From assembly GCA_902618195.1 (NCBI GenBank), contig CACMZO010000008.1:1-48708 (forward strand): 48,708 nucleotides of DNA, given 5' to 3'. The position numbers and the translations under genes are program-made. The DNA is from an uncultured SAR116 cluster alpha proteobacterium. GTDB taxonomy: Bacteria; Pseudomonadota; Alphaproteobacteria; Puniceispirillales; Marisalimonadaceae. Under the pieces are notes generated by a model, which did no database searches, was not told the origin of the DNA, and was given only the letters and a program-made list of their open reading frames with translations. Of the stretch, positions 26,060 through 36,737 are shown in pieces. Within the stretch, counting starts at the first letter, position 1; every line of letters begins with the position of its first letter.

Positions 26060-27469
26060 ATGTCTATTCAAAACGAAAATGATGTTTCAACAATAGATTC
26101 AACTAAAGAAGATAGTATTAATAATCTTTTTGGACTAACCACTGAAGTAGAAACAGAAATAAAATTTTGTATTAATAATAATCATAAAAAAAGACTTCTT
26201 TTTCTTTTTGATTTGTTACATCCAGCTGATCAAGCAGACATGCTGGAAAGGCTTTCAAAAGATCAACTTGATAATTGTTTAAGGCTATTATCAAAGAGAC
26301 TTGATCCGGAAACTTTAGTGTATCTTGAAGATACAGTTCAAGAGGATGTGATTAAAGGAATAGGTCCTAATGCAATTGCCAAGGCTTTACCAGAATTAAA
26401 TACTGATGACGAAGTCGAAATTTTAGAAAATCTTCAAGAAGATCAAAGAGACACAATCATCAAGAAATTACCAAAAGCTGACAGAATACTTGTTGAAGAA
26501 GCATTTACATATCCAGAAAATTCTGCTGGACGTTTGATGCAAAGAGAGTTTTTATCTTTTCCTGAGTATTGGACTGTTGGACAAACAATAGATCATATGA
26601 GGAATAAAGAATTTGTTGAGGATGAAAATTTTTATTCAATATTTATAATCGACCCAGGACAAAGATTGTTAGGTGTATTATCTCTTAGTAAATTACTTTC
26701 AAATAAAAGGTCTATTAGATTAAAAGATATAATGAACAATAATTTCCAATCAGTTGATGTTGAGATAGACCAAGAAGAAATAGCTTTGTTATTTCAGCAA
26801 TATGCTCTTGTCGACTTGGCTGTTACAGACAAAGCAAATAGAATTATTGGTGTAATAATATTTGATGATATTGTTGATGTTATCAATGAAGAAGCAGAAG
26901 AAGATTTTTTTGGGTTAGGAGGAGTTAGCGATGGTTCTATACGCACATCTATATTTAAAACATTAAAAGATAGGTTTTCTTGGTTATCAGTAAATTTAGT
27001 AACCGCTATAATAGCCTCTATGGTTATCGGGTTATTTCAAGAAGAAATAGAAAAAATTGTAGCATTAGCTGTGTTGATGCCAATAGTAGCTTCAATGGGA
27101 GGTAATGCTGGCACCCAAACTGTAACTGTAGCTGTAAGAGCTTTAGCTACAAGGCAGTTAAGTTATATTAATTTACAAAGATTTGTATTAAGAGAGTCAT
27201 GGGTTGGAATGTTTAATGGTGTTCTTTTTGCAATATTTTCTTCTATTTTGGCCTTTCTTTGGTTTAATGATTTTCAAATAGCAATAATTATGTCTGCATC
27301 TATGATAATAAATCTTTTGTTTGCAGGTATTTTAGGAACATTGATACCTCTTTCTTTATATAAGTTTAAAATTGATCCAGCAATATCAAGCACAGTTTTG
27401 CTTACTACTGCAACAGATGTGATAGGTTTTTTTACATTTTTAGGTCTTGCAGCTTGGGTAATTTTGTAG
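26060..27469 (+). CDS. mgtE: Magnesium transporter MgtE
   Basis: 469 residues in the standard MgtE layout: an N-terminal superhelical domain (about 30-130, HPADQADMLERLS), two CBS domains (about 135-260, ending in VIIFDDIVDVINEEAEEDF, the connecting plug helix), and a five-helix membrane domain (about 300-469) with MPIVASMGGNAGTQTVTVAVRALA. The conserved acidic and glycine-rich pore residues are present. It is a Mg2+-gated Mg2+ channel in the inner membrane. AGGAGAG precedes the ATG. The 83-bp upstream gap has no M-box riboswitch. Confidence 0.93.
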   Translation: MSIQNENDVSTIDSTKEDSINNLFGLTTEVETEIKFCINNNHKKRLLFLFDLLHPADQADMLERLSKDQLDNCLRLLSKRLDPETLVYLEDTVQEDVIKGIGPNAIAKALPELNTDDEVEILENLQEDQRDTIIKKLPKADRILVEEAFTYPENSAGRLMQREFLSFPEYWTVGQTIDHMRNKEFVEDENFYSIFIIDPGQRLLGVLSLSKLLSNKRSIRLKDIMNNNFQSVDVEIDQEEIALLFQQYALVDLAVTDKANRIIGVIIFDDIVDVINEEAEEDFFGLGGVSDGSIRTSIFKTLKDRFSWLSVNLVTAIIASMVIGLFQEEIEKIVALAVLMPIVASMGGNAGTQTVTVAVRALATRQLSYINLQRFVLRESWVGMFNGVLFAIFSSILAFLWFNDFQIAIIMSASMIINLLFAGILGTLIPLSLYKFKIDPAISSTVLLTTATDVIGFFTFLGLAAWVIL

Positions 27470-27489
27470 ATTGATTATATATAATAGTA

Positions 27490-27909
27490 GTGAAATACAA
27501 AATGAGTACAGTGAATCTAAAAAAATTGGCAGTAGGCATGAGAACAATTGAAGATCTTGAAATGAGATTAAAGTTTAATATAGAAAAAAATGGTGAACTT
27601 ATTCACATAACACGGAACAAACCAAAAAGATCAGAAGAATTATGTAATGGAGGATCTTTGTTTTGGGTTATAAACAGAAGAGTTTTAGTAAGGCAAAAGA
27701 TTTTAAATATTAAACAAATAATTGGAGATAATAATAAATTTTTCGCTGCCATTTTACTTGAAAATAAAATAATTAAGGTAAGACCTACTCCAATGAAACC
27801 TTTTCAAGGTTGGAGATATTATGAAAACAAAGATGTTCCACCTGATCTAACCGATGATGGATTTAATGATGAATTTAACAATGAACTTAGCAAATTAGGA
27901 CTTTATTAA
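27490..27909 (+). CDS. DUF1489-family protein
   Basis: 139 residues from GTG 27490; an ATG at 27502 is an equally good start, neither having a strong ribosome site. The sequence VNLKKLAVGMRTIEDLEMRL, ITRNKPKRSEEL, GSLFWVINRRVLVRQKIL and VRPTPMKPFQGWRYYENKDVPPDL is the DUF1489 family, largely confined to alphaproteobacteria. It is predicted to be cytoplasmic with unknown function. Its TAA overlaps the next ATG by one base, suggesting coupling with the RND pump genes. Confidence 0.85.
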   Translation: MKYKMSTVNLKKLAVGMRTIEDLEMRLKFNIEKNGELIHITRNKPKRSEELCNGGSLFWVINRRVLVRQKILNIKQIIGDNNKFFAAILLENKIIKVRPTPMKPFQGWRYYENKDVPPDLTDDGFNDEFNNELSKLGLY

Positions 27910-29027
27910 TGTTTTATTGGCTTAAAAAAAACATATTTAAAATAATAATCATAATTGTTGTAATAATCATAATTTTTGTAATTAATTCTTATTTGCAAAT
28001 GACAAAACCAGTACCTAAGGTAAAAATTCAAAAAGAAAATGAAATAACTGTTAACTCATTAGTAGCAAAACTTGAAGATCATGAGCCTTTTCTTTCAGCT
28101 TTTGGACGAGTAAAAACCCAGAGGATAGGAAATTTAAGTTTTGGAGTACCTGGAACAATCTCTTATTTATCAGAAAAATTTGTCAATGGTGGAAAAGTTA
28201 AAAAAGGCGAGATTTTAGGTAAATTAGATGAAGAAAAATTTCTATTAATTGTTCAGAGACTAAAAGCAGATATTAAAGAATTAACAAAACAAATTGAATT
28301 GAGAAAAAAACAATTGGATAGAAATAAAATAATGCTTGAAAAAAAAGTTATTAGTCCATCTGTTTATGATGAAGAGTTTATTAAATATTCAAAAAGCCAA
28401 CAAATGTTAAATAATTCAAAAACAAATCTTGGATTAGCAAAAAAAGATTTGAAGGACGCAACATTATTCGCAAAAAGCAATGGAATTATAACAAATGTAA
28501 ATGCACACGAGGGTTTGCTTGTTTCAAGTAATTCAATGTTGGGAACTTTTAGATCTCTTGATCATGTTGAAATTGAATTTATTGTACCTGCAAAAATTAT
28601 TTCTATTTCAGAAAAATTAATTGGAAAAAAAATTGAAGTCTATTGGGAAACAGGTAGTGAAAAATTGGTAAAAAAAAATGCTATTATAACTAGGTTTCAA
28701 GGCATAATTAATGATGATAGTGGAGGAGGAAAAATATTTGCAAAATTTAGCGATGATAGAAATGATCTAATTCCCCTCGATAGCTTTGTCAAAATTAAAT
28801 ACCCATTAGAAAAATTTGAATCAGTTATAAAAATTCCTGAGTCTGCTTTGTTTAATAAACAATTTATATTTGTAATTGAAAACGGAAGAGCAAAAAAAAT
28901 TAAAGTAAAAGTTATTCACTCTAATACAGGATATTATCTATTAAAAAATGATAATTTGGATGGGTTAGACATAATTTTGAATAGATTTTCTTTAAATATT
29001 GAAGGAACAAAAATAAAACAATATTAA
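27909..29027 (+). CDS. RND efflux pump periplasmic adaptor (membrane fusion protein)
   Basis: 372 residues. A single N-terminal membrane anchor (about 9-28) is followed by a biotinyl-lipoyl-like domain split by a coiled-coil hairpin (about 105-175, rich in Lys, Glu and Leu heptads), then the beta-barrel and membrane-proximal domains. PGTISYLSEKFVNGGKVKKGEILGKLD is the HlyD/AcrA-type lipoyl half-motif. It links the RND permease encoded next to an outer-membrane channel. No TolC gene is in the window. It is cotranscribed with the permease 18 bp downstream. Confidence 0.87.
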   Translation: MFYWLKKNIFKIIIIIVVIIIIFVINSYLQMTKPVPKVKIQKENEITVNSLVAKLEDHEPFLSAFGRVKTQRIGNLSFGVPGTISYLSEKFVNGGKVKKGEILGKLDEEKFLLIVQRLKADIKELTKQIELRKKQLDRNKIMLEKKVISPSVYDEEFIKYSKSQQMLNNSKTNLGLAKKDLKDATLFAKSNGIITNVNAHEGLLVSSNSMLGTFRSLDHVEIEFIVPAKIISISEKLIGKKIEVYWETGSEKLVKKNAIITRFQGIINDDSGGGKIFAKFSDDRNDLIPLDSFVKIKYPLEKFESVIKIPESALFNKQFIFVIENGRAKKIKVKVIHSNTGYYLLKNDNLDGLDIILNRFSLNIEGTKIKQY

Positions 29028-29045
29028 TTATTAAAAGAGTAAAAC

Positions 29046-32000
29046 TTGATTAAATTTCCTCAATCTTCAATTCTAGCTTTTTTTGTTAAACACAAAACTG
29101 CAGCAAATATTATTATGTTTTTAATGTTACTTGCTGGCTTTTTGTCAATAAATAAACTAAATAGACAATTTTTTCCAAATTTTGATGTTGAAACAATATC
29201 TGTTTCTATAGAATGGCCTGGAGCAACTGCAGAAGAAGTTGATAACAATATTGTTCAACTATTAGAACCTGACTTACGTCCAATATCTGGTGTTAAAAAG
29301 GTGAAATCTAAATCTGTTGAAGGGCTTGGTTATTCAATAATAGAATTTAACTTTGGAACAGATATGCAAAAAGCAATGTCTGATGTGGAAAATGCGATTT
29401 CAAGAATTGATTTTCCTGATGACACAAAAAAACCTAAAATTACTAAAGCAGAGTTTTATGACATTGTTACTAGGATAGTTTTATCAGGTAATTTAGATTT
29501 ATCCCAATTAAGAAGTGAAGCAAAAATATTTAAAGAAAAGTTATTAAATGCTGGAGCTGATAAAGTTGATTTAATTGGGCTGCCAGATGAAGAGATACTT
29601 ATTGAGATTCCTCAAAGTGAAATATCAAAATTTAAATTATCTTTAAATGAAATTTCAAAATTGATTTCTATAGAATCTAAAGATATTCCAGGTGGAAGTT
29701 TTGCAGATGGTTCATTACGTATCAGAACTTCAGGTGACAAAACGTTGGTAGAACATTTTGAAAATCTGCAAATTAAAAGTTTTAATGATGGAGGAAAAAT
29801 AATTTTAAAAGATATTGCAGAAATCAAGGAAACTTATGATGAATCAAGTATATTACAATATGTAAATGGAAATCCAGCTGTAGAAATTTCAGTCCGTAGA
29901 AGTAAAACAAGTGATGCTCTTGATACAGCTACAATCGTTGAAGAAGAATTAATCAAATTTAAGAAAAATAAATCCAACTTTATAGAGGTAACAACTTACA
30001 ACACAGCCTCAAATTTAATTCAAGAGAGGATATCTTTATTAGTTAAAAATGGAATTTCAGGATTAATTATTGTTTTAATTGTTTTATTTGTATTTCTTGC
30101 TTGGAAAACTGCTGTATGGGTTGCACTAGGCATACCAATCGCCTTTTTAGCAACATTTGGTGTTATGTTTTTTTCTGGTCAGTCAATAAATATGATTTCA
30201 TTATTTGGATTAATAATGGCTTTAGGTATAGTAGTCGACGATGCAATTGTAGTAGGAGAACATTCAAATTATCTAAGAGAAAATAGAAATCTTAATTATA
30301 ATGACGCCCCTATAGTAGCAGCAACTAGAATGTCTGCTCCGGTAATTTGTGCTATGTTAACGACTGTAGGAGCGTTCCTACCTTTATTCTTAATTAAAGG
30401 AATAATAGGTCAAATAATAATTGCAATTCCTATGGTGATTTGTGCTGTTTTGATAGCAAGTTTGATTGAATGTTTTTTGGTTTTACCTGCACATTTAGCC
30501 CATTTTGATAAAGGCAGTTATTCTCCTGGAAAATTCAGAATTTGGTTTGATAATAAGTTTAAAAATTTTCAAGATGGTATTTTTAAAAAAATAATTACTT
30601 ACTGTTATGACTACAGATATTTAACTATGGTAACTGTTTTTGGTATGTTTTTTATTTCTGTAGGGATGATGAAAAGTAGTAGAGTACAGTTTAGTTTTTT
30701 TCCTACACCAGAATCTGACTTAATTATAGCAAACTTTGAGATGTCTCCGGGATCAAAAAAGAAACAAACTTATGAAATGATTGATAGCTTAGAAAAAGGT
30801 CTTCAACTTACAAAATTACATTTCAAAAATGATCCAAAGTTAGTCAATTTTAGTATGAGTAATTTTGGAAAATCAACGTCATTTGCGACTGATCAAACAG
30901 TTAATAAAAAGGGAAATTATCTTAAGGGTTCAATGGTAGTTGAATTGATAACTGCAGACAAAAGAAAGGTTAGAACAAATGAATTTATTAAAGTTTGGAA
31001 AAAAAATATAGAGAAAGTTTCTGGGTTAGATAAACTAATTATTCGAGCCCCTCGTGGGGGCCCCCCAGGAAGAGATGTTGATGTAAGGTTAAAAGGAAAT
31101 GATTTAGAAACTTTAAAAAATGCATCTAATGATTTGTTGAAAATTGTGAATACAATTCCAAGTATAAGTGCCGTAAATGATAATTTTGAAGTTGGTGTTC
31201 AAGAAAGAGTAGTTGTTTTAAATAATAGAGGTAGAGCCTTAGGTTTTTCTATATCAGAAATCGGATCTCAAATTAGAACAGCAATAAATGGAAAAATTGT
31301 TTCAACATTTCCTAGAGGTGATGAAGAGGTTATTGTAAGAGTTAAATTAGATCAAGATGACGTAATTAATGGCAATTTAGAAAATCTGAGGTTGGTTGGT
31401 CCTAAAAATAATGTTGTAATGTTGAATGAAATAGCAGTAATCGAAAATAAAATTCCTTTTTCTTCAATATCTCGTCAAGATGGATTTAGAGAAGTTACCA
31501 TATCAGGTGATTTAAACGCTTCTCTAGTTAACACAACACAAGCGAGAAACTTCTTACTACAGAATGGACTAGTGGAATTAGCTAAAAAATATAATCTTGA
31601 TTATCGTTTTGCAGGTAAAGACCTGGAGCAAAAGGAAACATTTGCAGATATGTTTATTGGTTCCATAATTGGATTAATAATTATTTACATTGTTTTAACA
31701 TGGGTTTTTAAATCATGGTTAAGGCCGTTTACCATTATGATAATGATACCTTTATCATTTATAGGTGCAGTTTTTGGGCATTATTTTTTAAATTTGACTA
31801 TGTCAATACTTTCTATGTTCGCATTGTTAGCTCTTGCTGGAATAGTAGTAAATAACTCAATAATATTAGTTTCAACAATTGAAAGAAGATTAGATGAATT
31901 AATAAAAGAAAATACTATTAATTTGGAGATATTTAAGCAAGCAGTTATATCTGGAGTTATAAATAGATTAAGACCAGTTTTGCTTACATCGTTTACAACA

Positions 32001-32183
32001 ATTGGAGGTTTGTCTGCTCTAATGTTTGAAAAATCTCTACAGGCACAATTTTTAATTCCAATGGCTGCAACTATTGTATTTGGTTTAGGTATTACAGCAA
32101 TTTTAGTTTTAATTGTAATTCCGTCTATGATGGGTATTGGAAAAGATCTATCATTGTTAATAAAAGGTAGTAAAATAAAATAG
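29046..32183 (+). CDS. RND-family efflux permease (AcrB/MdtC-like)
   Basis: 1045 residues from a TTG start with AAGAG upstream; no ATG lies ahead of the first membrane helix. Twelve helices are interrupted by two large periplasmic loops. Helix 4 carries GLIMALGIVVDDAIVVGEHSN with the paired aspartates of proton translocation, and LALAGIVVNNSIILVSTIERR is the matching motif in the second half. The WPGATAEEVDNNIVQLLEP porter-domain block is typical. It exports drugs, bile-salt-like compounds or metabolites. Substrates cannot be deduced. It is downstream of its adaptor and 8 bp ahead of hisI. Confidence 0.92.
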   Translation: MIKFPQSSILAFFVKHKTAANIIMFLMLLAGFLSINKLNRQFFPNFDVETISVSIEWPGATAEEVDNNIVQLLEPDLRPISGVKKVKSKSVEGLGYSIIEFNFGTDMQKAMSDVENAISRIDFPDDTKKPKITKAEFYDIVTRIVLSGNLDLSQLRSEAKIFKEKLLNAGADKVDLIGLPDEEILIEIPQSEISKFKLSLNEISKLISIESKDIPGGSFADGSLRIRTSGDKTLVEHFENLQIKSFNDGGKIILKDIAEIKETYDESSILQYVNGNPAVEISVRRSKTSDALDTATIVEEELIKFKKNKSNFIEVTTYNTASNLIQERISLLVKNGISGLIIVLIVLFVFLAWKTAVWVALGIPIAFLATFGVMFFSGQSINMISLFGLIMALGIVVDDAIVVGEHSNYLRENRNLNYNDAPIVAATRMSAPVICAMLTTVGAFLPLFLIKGIIGQIIIAIPMVICAVLIASLIECFLVLPAHLAHFDKGSYSPGKFRIWFDNKFKNFQDGIFKKIITYCYDYRYLTMVTVFGMFFISVGMMKSSRVQFSFFPTPESDLIIANFEMSPGSKKKQTYEMIDSLEKGLQLTKLHFKNDPKLVNFSMSNFGKSTSFATDQTVNKKGNYLKGSMVVELITADKRKVRTNEFIKVWKKNIEKVSGLDKLIIRAPRGGPPGRDVDVRLKGNDLETLKNASNDLLKIVNTIPSISAVNDNFEVGVQERVVVLNNRGRALGFSISEIGSQIRTAINGKIVSTFPRGDEEVIVRVKLDQDDVINGNLENLRLVGPKNNVVMLNEIAVIENKIPFSSISRQDGFREVTISGDLNASLVNTTQARNFLLQNGLVELAKKYNLDYRFAGKDLEQKETFADMFIGSIIGLIIIYIVLTWVFKSWLRPFTIMIMIPLSFIGAVFGHYFLNLTMSILSMFALLALAGIVVNNSIILVSTIERRLDELIKENTINLEIFKQAVISGVINRLRPVLLTSFTTIGGLSALMFEKSLQAQFLIPMAATIVFGLGITAILVLIVIPSMMGIGKDLSLLIKGSKIK

Positions 32184-32191
32184 AGAATAAA

Positions 32192-32509
32192 ATGAACTTT
32201 GATATTGAAAATTTAAATTTTAACTCATCAGGTTTAATTCCTGCAATTGCACAATGTTCAGAGACTAAAAATGTTTTAATGATGGCATGGATGAATAAAG
32301 AGTCCATTAGGCTAACAATTGAAACTAAAAATGTAACTTATTTTTCTAGATCAAGAAATAAATTATGGGTTAAAGGTGAAACAAGTGGAAATTATCAATA
32401 TCTCAAAAAAATTAAATCAGATTGTGATAATGATACAATTTTACTAACTGTAAAACAAATAGGTCCTGCATGTCATCTGGGAACAAAAACATGCTTTGAT
32501 GATGAGTGA
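32192..32509 (+). CDS. hisI: Phosphoribosyl-AMP cyclohydrolase
   Basis: 105-residue stand-alone HisI (histidine biosynthesis, opening of the adenine ring of PR-AMP). MMAWMNKESI, YFSRSRNKLWVKGETSGN and SDCDNDTILLTVKQIGPACHLGTKTC are all present. Asp77, Asp79 and Asp81 bind Mg2+, and Cys78, Cys94 and Cys101 bind zinc. It is short but complete. It lies away from other his genes, between an RND pump and rlmE, and its 3' end overlaps rlmE by about 11 bp. Confidence 0.93.
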   Translation: MNFDIENLNFNSSGLIPAIAQCSETKNVLMMAWMNKESIRLTIETKNVTYFSRSRNKLWVKGETSGNYQYLKKIKSDCDNDTILLTVKQIGPACHLGTKTCFDDE

Positions 32510-33194
32510 TTTAGTTAAAAATTTATCACCTTCAAATAGAGGTAAAAAACAAAAAATCAGAAAATCTAATAAACGTAAATTATCAAGTACAAATTGGATT
32601 AAAAGACAAATTAATGATCCCTATGTAATTGAAGCAAATAAATTGGGTTATAAATCAAGAGCAGCATTTAAACTACTTCAAATTGATAATAAATATAATT
32701 TTTTAAAACCCAACAGAAAGGTTATCGATTTAGGCTGTGCACCAGGTGGATGGTTACAAGTCGCAGTTCAAAAAGTACGTTCTACACACAATGAAGTAAA
32801 AGTGATAGGCGTTGATATTTTGCCTGTAGAAAATATTCCAGGATCTAAAACATTTATTGGAGATATTAATGATTCTTCGATAGACAAAAAGTTAATTGAT
32901 TTTTTAGGTGATTATCCTGATATAATTTTGTCTGATATGGCCGCAAACGTAATTGGTCATAAGCAAACAGATCATTTGAGAACAACTCAGTTAATTGAAA
33001 TTGCACTTGATTTTACTTTAAAAAATTTAAAAAAAAATGGAACATTTTTGGTAAAAACTTTTAAAGGTGGAACTGAAACAGAATTGTTAAACATCATGAA
33101 AAAAAAATTTAATTATGTAAAGAATATAAAACCTTTAGCTAGCAGACCAGAATCTGTTGAAAGTTATACAGTTTGCTTAGATTTTAAAGGTTGA
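32499..33194 (+). CDS. rlmE: 23S rRNA (uridine-2'-O-)-methyltransferase RlmE
   Basis: About 231 residues. ATG codons at 32499 and 32502 are both possible. It has a basic N-terminal tail, then YKSRAAFKLLQI (catalytic Lys), VIDLGCAPGGW (SAM site), LSDMAANVIGH (catalytic Asp), FLVKTFKGG (catalytic Lys) and RPESVESY (catalytic Glu), i.e. the K-D-K-E tetrad of FtsJ/RrmJ. It methylates U2552 in the A-loop of 23S rRNA during late 50S assembly. It overlaps hisI and is 30 bp ahead of guaB. Confidence 0.93.
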   Translation: MMSDLVKNLSPSNRGKKQKIRKSNKRKLSSTNWIKRQINDPYVIEANKLGYKSRAAFKLLQIDNKYNFLKPNRKVIDLGCAPGGWLQVAVQKVRSTHNEVKVIGVDILPVENIPGSKTFIGDINDSSIDKKLIDFLGDYPDIILSDMAANVIGHKQTDHLRTTQLIEIALDFTLKNLKKNGTFLVKTFKGGTETELLNIMKKKFNYVKNIKPLASRPESVESYTVCLDFKG

Positions 33195-33224
33195 AATAAG
33201 ACTCAAAATAGCTTATTAATTTTT

Positions 33225-34673
33225 ATGATTGAAGAAGCATTAACTTTTGATGATGTTTTATTACAGCCTTCAGAAAGCTCAATAGGCCCTGCTGATGCTG
33301 ACGTTAAAACTCAACTTACAAACAAAATCCATCTTAATATTCCACTTATTTCTTCTGCAATGGATACTGTTACCGAACATAAACTTGCCATAGCAATTGC
33401 ACAATTAGGTGGCATTGGTGTTATCCACAAAAATTTTTCAATAGAAAGACAAGCAAAAGAAGTAGAAAAAGTAAAAAAATATGAGTCAGGAATGGTCATT
33501 AATCCAATTACAATTTCTCCAAAAAGTTCAATTGAAGATGCTTTTGCTTTAATGGATAAGTATAAAATTAGCGGTATACCTGTAGTTGATGATATTACAA
33601 AAAAATTAAATGGTATTTTAACAAATAGAGACTTGAGATTTTCTCAAAATTTTAAAGAAAAAGTTACAACTTTAATGACAAAAGATGTTGTAACTGTAAA
33701 AAAAAATATTTCACCTGAACAAGCCAAAGAATTACTTCATAAGCATAGAATTGAAAAGTTAGTTGTTGTTGACCAAGAAAATAGATGTATTGGATTAATT
33801 ACTGTAAAAGATATTGAAAAATCCCAGAAGTTTCCAAATTCTTGTAAAGATAGTGATGGAAGGTTAAGAGTTGCGGCCGCCACAGGAGTTGGATTGAGTG
33901 GTTTAAAGAGAGCTGAAAAACTAATTGAATCTGGTGTAGATTTATTAGTTGTTGATACGGCTCATGGTCATAGTAAAAAAGTATTAAATACGATTAAAGA
34001 ATTATCAAGATTTAGTAACTCTGTAGATATTTTAGGAGGCAATGTTGCAACTCCTGATGGAACAAAAGCCCTTATAGATTCTGGAGCTGACGTAGTAAAA
34101 ATTGGTATTGGGCCAGGTTCAATTTGTACTACAAGAATGATTGCTGGTGTAGGATTGCCTCAACTGTCAGCTATAATCGAATGTAGTAAGATTGCTAAGA
34201 AAAATAAAACACCTATCATTGCAGATGGTGGAATTAAATACTCAGGAGATATAGCAAAAGCGATTGCGGCAGGAGCTAATGGCGTAATGGTTGGATCACT
34301 TTTTGCAGGAACTGACGAGGCACCTGGAGAAGTTTTTTTATATCAAGGAAGGTCGTATAAATCCTATAGGGGTATGGGATCATTAGGAGCAATGGCAAGA
34401 GGTTCTGCTGATAGATATTTTCAAGAAGAGATCGAAAAATTAAAATTAGTTCCCGAAGGTATTGAAGGACAAGTTCCTTATAAAGGACCAATTGAAAATG
34501 TAATTCATCAATTAGTAGGTGGGTTAAAATCAGCAATGGGCTATACTGGAAATGCTAATATTGAAAGAATGAAAAAAAATTGTGTTTTTAGAAAAATTAC
34601 AAATGCTGGTTTAAAAGAAAGTCATGTACATGATGTTATGATTACAAGGGAATCTCCTAATTATCGACAATGA
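33225..34673 (+). CDS. guaB: IMP dehydrogenase
   Basis: 482 residues. The TIM barrel is interrupted by two CBS domains (about 92-205, [21 protein letters not shown] onward). [12 protein letters not shown] holds the catalytic Cys301, [10 protein letters not shown] lies on the catalytic flap, and [15 protein letters not shown] binds the IMP phosphate. It oxidises IMP to XMP with NAD+, the committed step of GTP synthesis. It overlaps guaA by 4 bp (ATGA), so the two GMP-pathway enzymes are translationally coupled. Confidence 0.96.
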   Translation: MIEEALTFDDVLLQPSESSIGPADADVKTQLTNKIHLNIPLISSAMDTVTEHKLAIAIAQLGGIGVIHKNFSIERQAKEVEKVKKYESGMVINPITISPKSSIEDAFALMDKYKISGIPVVDDITKKLNGILTNRDLRFSQNFKEKVTTLMTKDVVTVKKNISPEQAKELLHKHRIEKLVVVDQENRCIGLITVKDIEKSQKFPNSCKDSDGRLRVAAATGVGLSGLKRAEKLIESGVDLLVVDTAHGHSKKVLNTIKELSRFSNSVDILGGNVATPDGTKALIDSGADVVKIGIGPGSICTTRMIAGVGLPQLSAIIECSKIAKKNKTPIIADGGIKYSGDIAKAIAAGANGVMVGSLFAGTDEAPGEVFLYQGRSYKSYRGMGSLGAMARGSADRYFQEEIEKLKLVPEGIEGQVPYKGPIENVIHQLVGGLKSAMGYTGNANIERMKKNCVFRKITNAGLKESHVHDVMITRESPNYRQ

Positions 34674-36250
34674 CAAAACAAACCAAAATACTAAAAAATA
34701 ATATAAACGAATGTCTACTTGTAATTGACTTTGGAAGCCAAGTTACACAATTAATTGCAAGAAGATTAAGAGAACTTAGTGTATATTCAAAGATATACCC
34801 TTTTCAAAATATTAATCAAAAACTTTTAAAAGAATTATCTCCTAAAGCTATTATTTTTTCTGGTGGACCCCGTAGTGTTCTAGATAGAAATAGCCCAAAA
34901 GTTTCTAAAATTATTTATAAACTTGGCATTCCAATTTTAGGAATATGCTATGGGCAACAACTTCTTATGTTTCAATTGGGAGGAAAAATAAATACAAAAG
35001 AGAAAAAATCAGAGTTTGGAAGAGCATTTATAGAACAAAAAAGAAAATCCAAATTTCTAGATGGTTTGTTTAAAAAGGACCTCGAAGAAGTATGGATGAG
35101 CCATGGTGATCATGTAAGTGAAATGGCACCTAACTTTAAAGTTTTAGCAACTTCAAAAAATGCACCTTTTGCGATGGTTGCTGATGAAAAAAGAAATTTT
35201 TATGGCGTTCAATTTCATCCTGAGGTTCATCATACTCCAAAAGGAAAAGTTTTATTTGAAAACTTTTTAAAAATCTCAGGCTTTAAACGTGATTGGACAA
35301 TGCAATCATTTTATGAAGATGAGATTAAAAACATTAGAAAAAAAATTGGTAATAATAAAGTCATTTGTGCACTATCAGGTGGAGTTGATAGTTCTGTGAC
35401 GGCTATTCTTTTACACAAGGCTATTGGTAATAATTTAACTTGTATTTTTGTTAATCATGGATTGCTTAGGAAAAATGAACATTCAGAAGTTTTAAAAATG
35501 TTCAGAGATAATTATAAAATACCTCTAATTTACGCTAATGAAAGCAAGCTTTTTTTTGACAAATTAAAAGGTGTTACAAGTCCAGAAAAGAAAAGAAAAA
35601 TAATTGGAAATTTATTTATAAAAGTTTTTCAAAAACATGCAAAAAAAATGGATAACATAAAGTTTTTAGCTCAAGGTACATTATACCCTGATGTAATAGA
35701 AAGTGTTTCTGTTAATGATGGTCCATCTGTTACCATAAAATCACATCATAATGTTGGTGGATTACCTAAAAGAATGGGTTTAAAATTAATTGAGCCTTTA
35801 AGAAATCTTTTTAAAGATGAAGTTAGAAAATTAGGAAATGAATTAAACTTACCTAAAACATTTATAAATCGACATCCATTTCCAGGTCCTGGATTAGCTA
35901 TAAGATGTCCAGGAGAAGTAACAATTAAAAAAGTTAAAATTTTACAAAACATTGATGAAATCTTCATCGACCAAATCAAGAAATATTATCTGTATGATGA
36001 AATTTGGCAGGCTTTTTCAGTTTTATTACCAACAAGGTCTGTTGGTGTGATGGGAGATAAAAGAACTTATGACTATGCTTGTGTGTTGAGAGCAGTAACT
36101 TCCGTAGATGGAATGACAGCTGATTATTTTAAATTTGATCAAAGTTTTCTCTCTGATACAGCAACAAGAATTATAAATGAGGTGAATGGTGTTAATAGGG
36201 TAACTTATGACATTACCTCAAAACCACCTGGTACAATTGAGTGGGAATAG
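34670..36250 (+). CDS. guaA: GMP synthase (glutamine-hydrolysing); its 3' end is the left island junction
   Basis: 526 residues. The amidotransferase domain (about 15-205) has Cys93 in GICYGQQ and the HPEVHHT histidine/glutamate. The ATP-pyrophosphatase domain begins [10 protein letters not shown]. The C-terminal dimerisation domain ends KPPGTIEWE. It converts XMP to GMP. The last four sense codons and two bases of the stop are exactly the 14-bp sequence repeated at 42192-42205, so insertion of the island left the protein intact but changed the stop from TAA (as at the right junction) to TAG. Confidence 0.96.
   Translation: MTKQTKILKNNINECLLVIDFGSQVTQLIARRLRELSVYSKIYPFQNINQKLLKELSPKAIIFSGGPRSVLDRNSPKVSKIIYKLGIPILGICYGQQLLMFQLGGKINTKEKKSEFGRAFIEQKRKSKFLDGLFKKDLEEVWMSHGDHVSEMAPNFKVLATSKNAPFAMVADEKRNFYGVQFHPEVHHTPKGKVLFENFLKISGFKRDWTMQSFYEDEIKNIRKKIGNNKVICALSGGVDSSVTAILLHKAIGNNLTCIFVNHGLLRKNEHSEVLKMFRDNYKIPLIYANESKLFFDKLKGVTSPEKKRKIIGNLFIKVFQKHAKKMDNIKFLAQGTLYPDVIESVSVNDGPSVTIKSHHNVGGLPKRMGLKLIEPLRNLFKDEVRKLGNELNLPKTFINRHPFPGPGLAIRCPGEVTIKKVKILQNIDEIFIDQIKKYYLYDEIWQAFSVLLPTRSVGVMGDKRTYDYACVLRAVTSVDGMTADYFKFDQSFLSDTATRIINEVNGVNRVTYDITSKPPGTIEWE
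36236..36249 (+). repeat. attL-like core repeat (in guaA)
   Basis: attgagtgggaata, encoding Ile-Glu-Trp-Glu and the first two bases of the guaA stop. Identical to 42192-42205. Confidence 0.85.
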
Positions 36251-36270
36251 TCCGTGATAAAAAAGTCAAT

Positions 36271-36373
36271 AAAATCAATAACTTAATTTAATAACAAAAG
36301 TTTTTTTTATAAATAAATATCATTTAAAATCAATAACTTAACTTTTTTAGTTTCCAAGTAAGTTTCCAAGTAA
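36271..36373 (+). repeat. Left-end arm-type repeats of the island
   Basis: Two perfect copies of aaaatcaataacttaa (36271-36286 and 36326-36341), then two tandem copies of gtttccaagtaa (36350-36361 and 36362-36373). Both elements recur at the right end. The placement just inside the core repeat is like integrase arm sites; that role is inferred. The whole 36251-36395 stretch is non-coding. Confidence 0.7.
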
Positions 36374-36395
36374 ATGTACTATTGTATACAACAGT

Positions 36396-36698
36396 CTATT
36401 TAAAAAAATATCTATATTTATCAATTAAAGACATTTCTTTAAGAAATAGATCTACAAACTTTTCTAAATCTACATCATTCATCTCACACATTAAATCAAA
36501 TCCAGTTGAATGTTCTGTTATTTTAATATCAAAGTCAGGTAATATTTCACTGATTTCAATTTTATTTTCCTTAAATGTGTATCGTATACAATCCGCCCAA
36601 AAGTTATATCGAATTACATCTTCATTAGAAAAATCTCCATTAACATATTTTTCTATATTTTTTGTTAACCAAGGAGAAGCATCTGGAATAATGTACAT
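36396..36698 (-). CDS. Small acidic hypothetical protein
   Basis: 100 residues, acidic, without signal peptide or membrane helix; no family recognised. It starts MYIIPDASPWLTKNIEKYV and ends in an aromatic-rich tail. AAAAGGG lies 8 bases upstream of the ATG on the minus strand. The opposite strand also has an open frame here, but only from a TTG and with low-complexity content, so the minus frame is preferred. It is the leftmost gene of the island, next to the arm-type repeats, the position where recombination-directionality genes often lie, but it shows no helix-turn-helix I can recognise. Confidence 0.5.
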   Translation of the reverse strand: MYIIPDASPWLTKNIEKYVNGDFSNEDVIRYNFWADCIRYTFKENKIEISEILPDFDIKITEHSTGFDLMCEMNDVDLEKFVDLFLKEMSLIDKYRYFFK

Positions 36699-36737
36699 TT
36701 TGAAAACCCTTTTGATTTATTTGAATTTTTTGTAAAA

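Noticed and set aside
36382-36735. 117-aa plus-strand open frame in the island's left end
   Set aside because: It starts at TTG without a ribosome site, is Ser/Leu/Ile-rich low complexity, and is antisense to the 100-aa minus-strand frame that has a ribosome site and balanced composition.
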